Positions 1 through 6,549 of a DNA stretch of 64,000 nucleotides are shown piece after piece (the first letter of the stretch is position 1; each line of letters starts with the position of its first letter). The translations under genes and the position numbers were made by a program. The notes beneath the pieces are model-generated. The model was not told where the DNA came from. It made no database searches and was given only the letters and a program-made list of their open reading frames with translations. The DNA lies in assembly GCA_902762385.1 (NCBI GenBank), contig CACWNQ010000007.1, positions 1 to 64,000 on the forward strand, in the 5' to 3' direction. Source of the stretch: an uncultured Bacteroidales bacterium (lineage in GTDB: Bacteria > Bacteroidota > Bacteroidia > Bacteroidales > Muribaculaceae).

Positions 1-84
1 CACCACGTTCTTGATGAAGCAGAGGCTTGGAATCTTCGGATTCGGAAAAGCCTCATTGGGGTTGGGTCTATTATTGATTTCCAT
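1..84 (-). CDS. Vat-family (xenobiotic) acetyltransferase, N-terminal fragment
   Basis: Only the first 28 codons lie in the window; the gene runs off the left edge. The peptide contains a PNPNEAFPNP stretch followed by LCFIKNVV. This resembles the start of hexapeptide-repeat Vat/CatB-type O-acetyltransferases, which begin with a Pro-Asn-Pro segment and a FIKxxI/V segment just before the left-handed beta-helix. The start is supported by a TATCTTTG box at 115-122 on the same strand, about 30 bases upstream. The assignment rests on a short N-terminal similarity, so the substrate cannot be judged. Confidence 0.45.
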   Translation of the reverse strand, partial: MEINNRPNPNEAFPNPKIPSLCFIKNVV

Positions 85-114
85 AAATTCCGATTTATCG
101 TTCTAATTACGCTG

Positions 115-122
115 CAAAGATA
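115..122 (-). promoter_or_regulatory. -7 box of the left-edge acetyltransferase gene
   Basis: On the minus strand this reads TATCTTTG, a full match to the Bacteroidota -7 consensus TAnnTTTG, placed about 30 bases before the ATG at 84. No clear TTG was seen at the -33 distance. Confidence 0.5.
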
Positions 123-357
123 CAATTTTTTTGTCTTTTGTCACATCGTTCAATCATAGTAGTTTTGCCATAAATAAATTGTGGCTTCAATGGGCTGCGC
201 CTCGGCAATATTAATGCAAACATTATGCTGCTCTCGCGTTGAGCCGTTTTGAATCGCAAAGCGACCGAACACCAAGCTTCGCTTGACTATTTCTTTCAAA
301 ACAACTCGAGCACTCCGTGGTTGCACCATAGTTGTAGAATACCATAATTTAAAAACA

Positions 358-1107
358 TTATCGGCAGTCGATGGTTCCTTGACATTTAGGGTAAGCGCTG
401 CACCCCCAAAATTGAAGGCCAGCTTTTGCTCCACGTTTTATTGTGCGTTTTATCATAGGTTTGCCGCATTCAGGACACAGCGGTGCTCCTTGCTCTAACG
501 AGTGGGATGCTTGTGCTGTCAATCGTTCCTTGCTTAGTCCTTCGGTGAATCCTCCGTTGGCCTTGAACTCGTCAAGCTGTCGAGAAATCATTTTCTGGAG
601 CATCATTATGTTACGGTTAATTAACTGCTTAATGGAGTTGACTCGCACTGAAAGGTTGTCGCTCTCGACCCACGGTGCAAAACGCTTTCGTTGGGCTTGC
701 ACGTGAAGCCAGGCCTCCCTCTCGATATCTTCGCCATAATTGGGGTGCTCAAGTTGAAGTCTATTGAAGGCGCGATAGTTTTCACTATCTTTTGCCCATG
801 GTTCTATATTATAGGTCAGGGAAAAAGCCATGAAGTCACTCAGTAATTCGCTCAGAGAGGCTCGTGCCACATCGGTTAGGCGCATTTCGGTTTCACGACT
901 GGTCTGGCGGCGTGAGCTTCCCTCGGCTATGTTAGCATGGGCACTTCGTGCAGCCATCACCATCTGGTCATAGAGGCGGCCACTGGGGTCATTGTCTTTG
1001 TTGAGATAACGTTGGCAAAAACTAATTGTCGCTTGATAAATAATGTGCGACATCACCCACGCATCCAAGAAATAATATCCTTTTATTGACTTGATTTCAA
1101 TTCCCAT
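358..1107 (-). CDS. four-helix-bundle suffix protein with C-terminal zinc ribbon
   Basis: A 249-residue cytoplasmic protein. Residues about 10-180 are helix-rich and carry MAARSAHANIAEGSSR, typical of the four-helix-bundle family first seen in 23S rRNA intervening sequences. The last 40 residues form a topoisomerase-type zinc ribbon: CPECGKPM, then CSAYPKC. This combination is known as a four-helix-suffix protein in Bacteroidota; its function is unknown. The zinc ribbon suggests nucleic-acid binding, but that is inference. It stands alone, with about 230 non-coding bases before the left-edge gene. Confidence 0.8.
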   Translation of the reverse strand: MGIEIKSIKGYYFLDAWVMSHIIYQATISFCQRYLNKDNDPSGRLYDQMVMAARSAHANIAEGSSRRQTSRETEMRLTDVARASLSELLSDFMAFSLTYNIEPWAKDSENYRAFNRLQLEHPNYGEDIEREAWLHVQAQRKRFAPWVESDNLSVRVNSIKQLINRNIMMLQKMISRQLDEFKANGGFTEGLSKERLTAQASHSLEQGAPLCPECGKPMIKRTIKRGAKAGLQFWGCSAYPKCQGTIDCR

Positions 1108-1198
1108 TTAGGTTGTGGGTTTTTAGAGTTGATTATTTTCGAGCTTTCGAGTAATCGACTAAACGAGTGAACGAGTGGCCGAGAGATTGGGTGTGTGG

Positions 1199-1774
1199 TT
1201 ATTGGTCTTTTGGGTGTTTTCGCACTGTCCAGCCGAAGTGGCCTATTTCTTCGCCAAGGCGGTAGTAGTGGCCGTGGCAGTAGGTGATGAGTCCTGCTTC
1301 TTTCAGGTCGAGGGCACCGGTTTTGGGATCGATGAAGCGTTCGTCGGCAATTACGTTAAGTACCTCGGCAATGAACATGTCGTGAGTGCCCAGACGCATG
1401 ATGTCCTTGACGATACACTCGATGCTCACTGGCGCTTCGTCGATGTAGGGCGCCGCCACTTTAACTCCCTTGACAGGGGTGAGGCCCATTTCTTGCCACT
1501 TGTTGAAGTCGCGCCCCGACTTAACGCCACACCAGTCGGTGGCGTGAGCGAGCTGCTCGTTGGTGAGGTTGATGGTGAACGCCATGTTGCGCTCGATGAT
1601 GTCGTGGCTGTGGCGCTCCTGGCGTATGGAGACGTAGCACATGGCAGGGTCGCTGCATATGGTTCCCGTCCATGCAGCGGTAAAGAGGTTATACTCATGG
1701 GGGGTGGCTCCGCACGACACTAGCACGGCGGGCAAGGGGTATATCATTGTTCCAGGTCTCCAGTTTTGTTTCAT
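1199..1774 (-). CDS. flavin reductase-like domain protein
   Basis: A 191-residue protein of the flavin reductase (DIM6/NTAB) family, predicted to bind FMN and reduce flavin or act as a small flavoprotein. Seen in the sequence: PLPAVLVSCG and FTAAWTGTICSDPAMCYVSI near the N-terminus, the usual FMN-binding strand pattern, and an H-SHDIIERN-AFTINL segment. There is no signal peptide. It is followed on the upstream side by a short tandem repeat and then by another flavin-fold gene (1853-2341) on the same strand; co-transcription is possible but the repeat-rich spacer makes it uncertain. Substrate unknown. Confidence 0.85.
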   Translation of the reverse strand: MKQNWRPGTMIYPLPAVLVSCGATPHEYNLFTAAWTGTICSDPAMCYVSIRQERHSHDIIERNMAFTINLTNEQLAHATDWCGVKSGRDFNKWQEMGLTPVKGVKVAAPYIDEAPVSIECIVKDIMRLGTHDMFIAEVLNVIADERFIDPKTGALDLKEAGLITYCHGHYYRLGEEIGHFGWTVRKHPKDQ

Positions 1775-1777
1775 ATA

Positions 1778-1831
1778 TGAGTTATGAGTTGTGAGTTGTG
1801 AGTTATGAGTTGTGAGTTGTGAGTTTTCAGT
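1778..1831. repeat. short tandem repeat, TGAGTTGTGAGT type
   Basis: The spacer between two minus-strand flavoprotein genes consists of imperfect repeats of GAGTTGTGAGTTATGAGTT. It is one of several unrelated simple-sequence arrays found between genes in this window. No function is evident. Confidence 0.8.
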
Positions 1832-1852
1832 TCTTTCTCTCGCTCTCCACTC

Positions 1853-2341
1853 TCACCTCGGCACTTTTTTCGCTTTGGCGCTCCAGGATAGAATGTCGAG
1901 CCTCACAATGCAGGTGCGTGGCAACGACTTGTGGGCATAGCGCATGCCGGTGTCGAAGTGCTGGGGCGAAAATTTCTTGACGATGAGTTCGAGGGCGTGA
2001 AGACGCTCCTCATCATAAGTGGGGATAGTGACCTCGCAATCGAGGATTATGCTCTCATACTCGGTTGTGAACTGGCCGGGCAGCAGGTTGACGTTGCCCA
2101 CCACGCAAAACGACACGTGATCGTAGCACTCGAGGATGTCGATTTTCTTGCCCTCGGGGGCACAATGAATGTAAATGGCATCGTCGCCATCCCACACAAA
2201 ATTAACTGGCACGCCATAGGGCTTACCATCCAGGTCAATCATCGACATGTACCCATATTGAGCACTGGCAAGGATTTCACGGGCCCTTGCTTCGTCGAGG
2301 AGGCGATCTTGTCGTCTTACTTTACTATTATCAAAAATCAA
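1853..2341 (-). CDS. pyridoxamine 5'-phosphate oxidase-fold protein (NimA-like)
   Basis: A 162-residue split-barrel flavoprotein. The pattern ILASAQYGYMSMIDLDGKP, then YGVPVNFVWDG, then IYIHCAPEGKKIDIL and VSFCVVG is typical of the NimA-like branch of the PNPOx family. Some members reduce nitroimidazoles, but most chromosomal copies have no known substrate, so resistance should not be assumed. The best start is a TTG at 2341: the next in-frame ATG lies inside the conserved fold and a stop precedes the TTG. No signal peptide. Confidence 0.85.
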   Translation of the reverse strand: MIFDNSKVRRQDRLLDEARAREILASAQYGYMSMIDLDGKPYGVPVNFVWDGDDAIYIHCAPEGKKIDILECYDHVSFCVVGNVNLLPGQFTTEYESIILDCEVTIPTYDEERLHALELIVKKFSPQHFDTGMRYAHKSLPRTCIVRLDILSWSAKAKKVPR

Positions 2342-2382
2342 AATTGAGTAATAATTTCTCTATAGGCAGTAACTTTTAAATG

Positions 2383-2622
2383 TTAATAACCAATCTTCTC
2401 AAACACACCACTCACGAAGCATATCACGATGAATGCAACGAGTGTGTAGCCCAAACTGAACATGAGGAAATTGCTGTTGTAGTCGTCCTCGTCGAAGTCG
2501 TCGCTAGTGTTGGCAGCGCTGGCGCTGCGACGGCGCACTATGCGCACTATGACGTTGGTGATGAGTCCACACACCAATCCTATGCCCAGGGCAAGCAGTG
2601 CATAAAGTCCAATAGAATCCAT
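2383..2622 (-). CDS. small two-helix membrane protein
   Basis: A 79-residue protein with two strongly hydrophobic segments, at about residues 5-28 and 52-72. An Arg-rich stretch (IVRIVRRR) follows the first helix, and an acidic linker (DDFDEDDY) joins the two. The positive-inside rule places the linker in the cytoplasm. I do not recognise the family. It lies between the PNPOx-like gene and the DUF695 gene, all on the minus strand. Confidence 0.65.
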   Translation of the reverse strand: MDSIGLYALLALGIGLVCGLITNVIVRIVRRRSASAANTSDDFDEDDYNSNFLMFSLGYTLVAFIVICFVSGVFEKIGY

Positions 2623-2712
2623 AATCGATGTGGTTTTAAAATCAATTAATTGACTGCTGGGTAGCTTGCCGCTCCATCAGTCGTTTCTGGTTCAATAGCC
2701 CCAACTGCTGCG

Positions 2713-3162
2713 CTAATCCTCGCGCGCGATTTCGCACTGACACATCTCGCGATACTCTTCCCACTCGGGGTCTTCCTCGGCGAGAAATGTGAGTGGCAGC
2801 TGCTCCTCGATGGGCTTGAGTGCAGCATTGAGTGCAGCCTGGAACGCCTTGAGCGTGACGGCATAGAACACCCAGTTGCGCTCGCCGGCACCAGTGTAAA
2901 TGCCGGTCATCACTGCCACAGGGTCGCTGCGAAGCTTGTCGTGCAACAAGTCGGTGACCACCTCCATTTTACGTGAGGTGGCGAAGTCGGGCATACCTCC
3001 CTTGTCGGGCTCGTATTCCCAAGTCATCTCGATGCGGTACACGTAGCGATGGCTTGCTATAACATTGTCGAGCGACCGGCGACCTGTCACCATCACCGTG
3101 CGTCCCTCTCGGTCCTCGCTCGGTGCGGTCCACCAGTCGTCGCCTATGATAAGTTTTGCCAT
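2713..3162 (-). CDS. DUF695 domain protein
   Basis: A 149-residue protein matching the DUF695 family over its whole length. Seen: IIGDDWWTAPSEDREGR at the N-terminus, then RIEMTWEY, and the family's strongest stretch AVMTGIYTGAGERNWVFY near the centre. The chosen start is the ATG at 3162; the frame is open for 31 more codons upstream, but that stretch is A/T-rich and does not look like this family. Function unknown. Confidence 0.85.
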   Translation of the reverse strand: MAKLIIGDDWWTAPSEDREGRTVMVTGRRSLDNVIASHRYVYRIEMTWEYEPDKGGMPDFATSRKMEVVTDLLHDKLRSDPVAVMTGIYTGAGERNWVFYAVTLKAFQAALNAALKPIEEQLPLTFLAEEDPEWEEYREMCQCEIARED

Positions 3163-3314
3163 GCTAAAAGTGTCGCCATTTAAAAATCGCCCTAAGGTAC
3201 TATATTTTTCGATAATTTCAAAGAAAAAACAAGAAAAAATGATTTTTTTGTACAATATTTATAATAATCTCTCGTTAAGTCGCCTAAATATGTGCTGATT
3301 TTTTTTGGTGACGC

Positions 3315-3345
3315 TTGACACGATAGTGAGTTTTTTGTATTTTTG
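3315..3345 (+). promoter_or_regulatory. promoter of rmuC
   Basis: TTG at 3315-3317, a 20-base spacer, and TATTTTTG at 3338-3345 match the Bacteroidota -33/-7 consensus. The rmuC ATG follows 30 bases after the -7 box. Confidence 0.7.
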
Positions 3346-3374
3346 CACATGAAAATAAAAAGGATGACACACTC

Positions 3375-4763
3375 ATGATTACCACACCAGTTTTTATTAT
3401 CACGATTGCAATTGTCGTTTTGCTGGCAGCAATCGCCACCTGGCTCGTGCGCAAGAGCGCGACAGCTATGCAACGGCAGCTTCAAGCTAATAACCAGGAC
3501 CTGCGGCAGCAGCTTCAAAGCGCCACAGGCAAGGCCGAGATGCTCATGGCCGAGAACACTAACATCAAGGCGCAACATGCAGCGGCTAGTGAGTCGGCTA
3601 GAATGATGCGCTTGCGTGTCGACGAACTCAATGCCTCGGTCGAGGCGTTGAATGGTGAAATTAAGGCGCTCGATGATGTGAAAGATGCACTCGACCGTGA
3701 CAAAGCATCGTTGCAGGCTCGACTCGATGCTGTGACACGCACCCGCGAGCAACTCGAGGAGGAGTCGAGGCAGACTTTCAAAGTCATTGCCGCCGATTTG
3801 CTTAGCCACAGTCGCAAGACGATGAATGAGGAGGGCAAGCAAGGGTTGAACCAGCTGCTGACTCCACTGCGTGAGCAGATTGATGGCCTGAACAAGGAAC
3901 TGAAGGAATATCAAAATAAGCAGGAAATAAACTCGCAGGTCTTCGACAAGCAGCTCGAGAAAATGATGGCTGCCAACAAAGAGATCACGCAAGAGGCTTC
4001 TCGCCTGTCGAATGCCCTGGTTAGTAACAACAAGATTCAGGGCGACTGGGGGGAAGGGGTGCTGAAGCGCATCCTCGATCTCTCGGGCCTGGAGCAGGAC
4101 ATTCACTACGAGATGCAGGTGACTCGCGACGACGATGGCAAGGTGATTCGTAACGATGAGGGAGCGATGCTCAGACCCGACTTCGCACTCTTCATGCCCG
4201 ACGGCAAACGCCTGATTATCGACAGTAAAGTGTCGCTCACTGCGTTTGTCGACTATGTCAACGCCACCTCGCCCGAAGAACAGGAGCAGGCACTGAAGCA
4301 GCATTTGGCATCGGTGAGGGCACAAGTTGATTTACTCGCCAAGAAGGAATATACCACTCATGTGAAAAATGCCACCGATTTTGCTCTGATGTTCATCCCG
4401 AGCGAACCGGCCTACCTTGCCGCGATGCAGGGCAACCAGCAGCTGTGGGAATATGCCTACTCGAAGCATGTGGTGATTGTGAGCCCCACTCATCTGCTCA
4501 GCGTGGCGCAACTGCTCATGCAGCTCTGGTCGCGCGATAAGCAGAACAAGAATGCCGAGGCTATCGCCAAGGAGGTTACTAAACTCATGGAAAAGGTGGA
4601 TGCCTTTAATGCAGACCTCGATAAAATTCAGAATGGCATCAATGCCATGCAAAACACTTTCGACAGCGCCAAGCGACGCCTCGAAGGCAAAAGTGGCATC
4701 ATAGCCAAGTCGGCCAAAATTAAGCAACTTGCTGGCCTGAAAACTCCGGAACTCAATGAGTGA
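3375..4763 (+). CDS. rmuC: DNA recombination protein RmuC
   Basis: A 462-residue protein. An N-terminal membrane anchor (residues about 4-24) is followed by a long coiled coil (about 30-215) and the conserved RmuC nuclease-like domain. The motifs NNKIQGDWGEGVLKRIL, MLRPDFALFMPDGKRLIIDSKVS and YTTHVKNATDFALMFIPSE are diagnostic. RmuC family proteins limit inversions at short inverted repeats in E. coli. This gene has its own promoter, and an array of GAGAGTGAGAGG repeats begins at its stop codon. Confidence 0.95.
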   Translation: MITTPVFIITIAIVVLLAAIATWLVRKSATAMQRQLQANNQDLRQQLQSATGKAEMLMAENTNIKAQHAAASESARMMRLRVDELNASVEALNGEIKALDDVKDALDRDKASLQARLDAVTRTREQLEEESRQTFKVIAADLLSHSRKTMNEEGKQGLNQLLTPLREQIDGLNKELKEYQNKQEINSQVFDKQLEKMMAANKEITQEASRLSNALVSNNKIQGDWGEGVLKRILDLSGLEQDIHYEMQVTRDDDGKVIRNDEGAMLRPDFALFMPDGKRLIIDSKVSLTAFVDYVNATSPEEQEQALKQHLASVRAQVDLLAKKEYTTHVKNATDFALMFIPSEPAYLAAMQGNQQLWEYAYSKHVVIVSPTHLLSVAQLLMQLWSRDKQNKNAEAIAKEVTKLMEKVDAFNADLDKIQNGINAMQNTFDSAKRRLEGKSGIIAKSAKIKQLAGLKTPELNE

Positions 4764-4855
4764 GAGGTGAGAGTGAGAGGTGAGAGTGAGAGGAGAGAGT
4801 GAGAGGGGAGAGTGAGAGGAGAGAGTGAGAGGGAAGTGTGAGAGAGGAGTGTGTG
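4764..4855. repeat. purine-rich tandem repeat, GAGAGTGAGAGG type
   Basis: Imperfect tandem copies of a roughly 12-base unit (GTGAGAGGTGAGA and variants) fill the space between the convergent ends of rmuC and the DUF4923 gene. The plus strand is almost pure purine here. No terminator hairpin is visible within it. Confidence 0.85.
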
Positions 4856-4862
4856 GGGAATG

Positions 4863-5522
4863 CTATTTTTCGGCTTTCATTTCGAAGCCTACCATGACGT
4901 CGCTGAAGTTCTGACTTAAGAACGATAGTGATTTGAGTGTTTGGCTATGGCTCAAGCCACTGAGCAGGTGCAGTATCATTAGCAGGCGGTCGGTGTCGAA
5001 GGCGATATAAAGCTTCTTCCCATCGCGGTGAACATGCGACTTGAGTGGAATGCCGTTCCACTTGAGTGTGAGGCGCTCATAGCTAGGTTCATAGGTGTAA
5101 CGCCCCTTTAGCGGAAGGCCAAGCACTCGCATCTCCCAAGCACCGTCGTCGGTGAGGGTCATCGAGTTCCATCGGCTCTTGAGTTTCAGTTTTTTATAAG
5201 CCTTGTCAAGGTTCTTTTTGAGTTTGCTCTTGGCAATGGGCTTGCCCAGTTTGCCTATGAAGCTTGAACCGTCGGCATGCACATAGGGCTTGCTGTAGAC
5301 CCATTGTCCAGCCACCATCTTGCAGGCTTTGAGACGTGCAATCTCGGTGGTGTCTTCTTCGACGATGAACAGCTGCTCGGGGTCGAAGTATGCAATGGTG
5401 TCGCTCTCGGCAACGAGTTTCTGCACTTGGTTGCTGACGGAAGTTGTGTCGGCATCTTGTGCCACGATGGCTTGACTTGAGCAAATCGCGATGAGTGATA
5501 TCAATATGGCCTGGTAATTCAT
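4863..5522 (-). CDS. secreted DUF4923-family protein
   Basis: A 219-residue exported protein. Residues 1-21 are a signal peptide ending in IVAQ. The remainder fits the DUF4923 pattern: a GQWVYSKPYVHADGSSF start, a short amphipathic lysine-rich helix, beta strands ending in LKGRYTYE, and the tail KKLYIAFDTDRLLMILHLLSG followed by MVGFEMK. This family is widespread in Bacteroidales and has no known function. It is convergent with rmuC and divergent from fabG. Confidence 0.7.
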   Translation of the reverse strand: MNYQAILISLIAICSSQAIVAQDADTTSVSNQVQKLVAESDTIAYFDPEQLFIVEEDTTEIARLKACKMVAGQWVYSKPYVHADGSSFIGKLGKPIAKSKLKKNLDKAYKKLKLKSRWNSMTLTDDGAWEMRVLGLPLKGRYTYEPSYERLTLKWNGIPLKSHVHRDGKKLYIAFDTDRLLMILHLLSGLSHSQTLKSLSFLSQNFSDVMVGFEMKAEK

Positions 5523-5671
5523 ATTTGTGTCAATAAGAAGGATTTCGTTATCAGTGCAAAGGTATCATATTTTTTGTAAAGACACATCTTTTTGTTGATG
5601 AAAAAATATTCAGTGAGGTAGCATGCTGAGTTTTTTCGCGTCACATCTTTCCTTGTTTCAAGAATTATGAC

Positions 5672-5679
5672 TACTTTTG
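5672..5679 (+). promoter_or_regulatory. -7 box upstream of fabG
   Basis: TACTTTTG matches TAnnTTTG, about 50 bases upstream of the fabG ATG. A TTG lies 16 bases further upstream, shorter than usual, so the -33 element is uncertain. Confidence 0.5.
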
Positions 5680-5729
5680 CAGTCGCATTTGCGAGAAAAA
5701 TATTAATAATACATAATACTCAATTACTT

Positions 5730-6476
5730 ATGAAACTTTTAGAAGGTAAAGTGGCGCTGATTACTGGCGCTGCACGTGGAATAGGCAAGGCCATCGCCTT
5801 GAAGTTTGCCAGCGAAGGTGCCGACATCGCATTCACCGACCTCGTAATCGACGAGAACGGTAAGGCTACCGAGCAGGAAATCGCTGCTCTGGGCGTTAAG
5901 GCTAAGGGCTATGCCAGCAATGCTGCCGATTTTGCTCAGACCGAAGAGGTTGTGAAGCAAATCAAGGAGGAGTTTGGCAAAATCGATATCCTGGTCAACA
6001 ACGCAGGTATTACTAAGGACGGCCTTATGCTTCGCATGACCGAGCAGCAGTGGGATGCTGTTATCGCAGTGAACCTCAAGAGCGCGTTCAACTTCATTCA
6101 CGCTCTCGTGCCCATCATGATGCGTCAGCGTGGTGGTTCGATTATCAACATGGCCTCGGTTGTAGGTGTTCACGGCAATGCCGGACAGAGCAACTACGCC
6201 GCCAGCAAGGCCGGCCTCATCGCTCTTGCCAAGAGTGTGGCTCAGGAAATGGGTAGCCGTGGCATTCGCGCCAACGCGATCGCTCCAGGCTTTATCGAGA
6301 CAGCGATGACCGCAGCATTGCCCGAGGAAGTGCGCAAAGATTGGGAGCAGAAGATTCCACTGCGCCGTGGCGGCTCGGTTGACGACATCGCCAACGTTGC
6401 CACCTTCCTCGCCAGCGACATGGCAAGCTATGTGACTGGCCAGGTTATCCAAGTGGATGGCGGAATGAACATGTAA
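5730..6476 (+). CDS. fabG: 3-oxoacyl-[acyl-carrier-protein] reductase FabG
   Basis: A 248-residue short-chain dehydrogenase that reduces 3-oxoacyl-ACP with NADPH in fatty-acid elongation. The nucleotide-binding TGAARGIGKAIA lies at the N-terminus, followed by NNAGITKDGLMLRM, the catalytic MASVVG serine region and Y-x-x-x-K (NYAASKAG). The C-terminus VTGQVIQVDGGMNM is typical of FabG. The start at 5730 (MKLLEGKVALITG) fits the family; an upstream in-frame extension crosses the promoter. It stands alone, away from acpP/fabF at 47-49 kb. Confidence 0.93.
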   Translation: MKLLEGKVALITGAARGIGKAIALKFASEGADIAFTDLVIDENGKATEQEIAALGVKAKGYASNAADFAQTEEVVKQIKEEFGKIDILVNNAGITKDGLMLRMTEQQWDAVIAVNLKSAFNFIHALVPIMMRQRGGSIINMASVVGVHGNAGQSNYAASKAGLIALAKSVAQEMGSRGIRANAIAPGFIETAMTAALPEEVRKDWEQKIPLRRGGSVDDIANVATFLASDMASYVTGQVIQVDGGMNM

Positions 6477-6497
6477 TCCTCGAGAATTATAAACAAC

Positions 6498-6530
6498 AAA
6501 AAGTGGGCAAAGTCATTTGCTCACTTTTTT
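6498..6530 (+). terminator. intrinsic terminator after fabG
   Basis: AAAAAGTGGGCAAA and TTTGCTCACTTTTT form a 14-base stem (one mismatch) around the loop GTCA, ending in a T run. It sits between the convergent fabG and priA and could serve both. Confidence 0.8.
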
Positions 6531-6549
6531 ATTGTGCATTTTGTATTGT

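Noticed and set aside
150-434. A 94-codon minus-strand frame beside the four-helix gene
   Set aside because: It overlaps the zinc-ribbon end of the four-helix gene in another frame, lacks a promoter and has no family-like pattern.
1853-2341. Nitroimidazole resistance gene
   Set aside because: The fold is NimA-like, but most chromosomal members are not resistance enzymes, and nothing in the sequence proves the activity.
3192-4325. A 377-codon frame opposite rmuC
   Set aside because: It is antisense to a certain gene, mirrors its coiled-coil codons and has a composition unlike a protein. Other long antisense frames (5739-6452, 12023-12766, 12905-13636, 19382-20092, 29125-29808) were rejected for the same reason.
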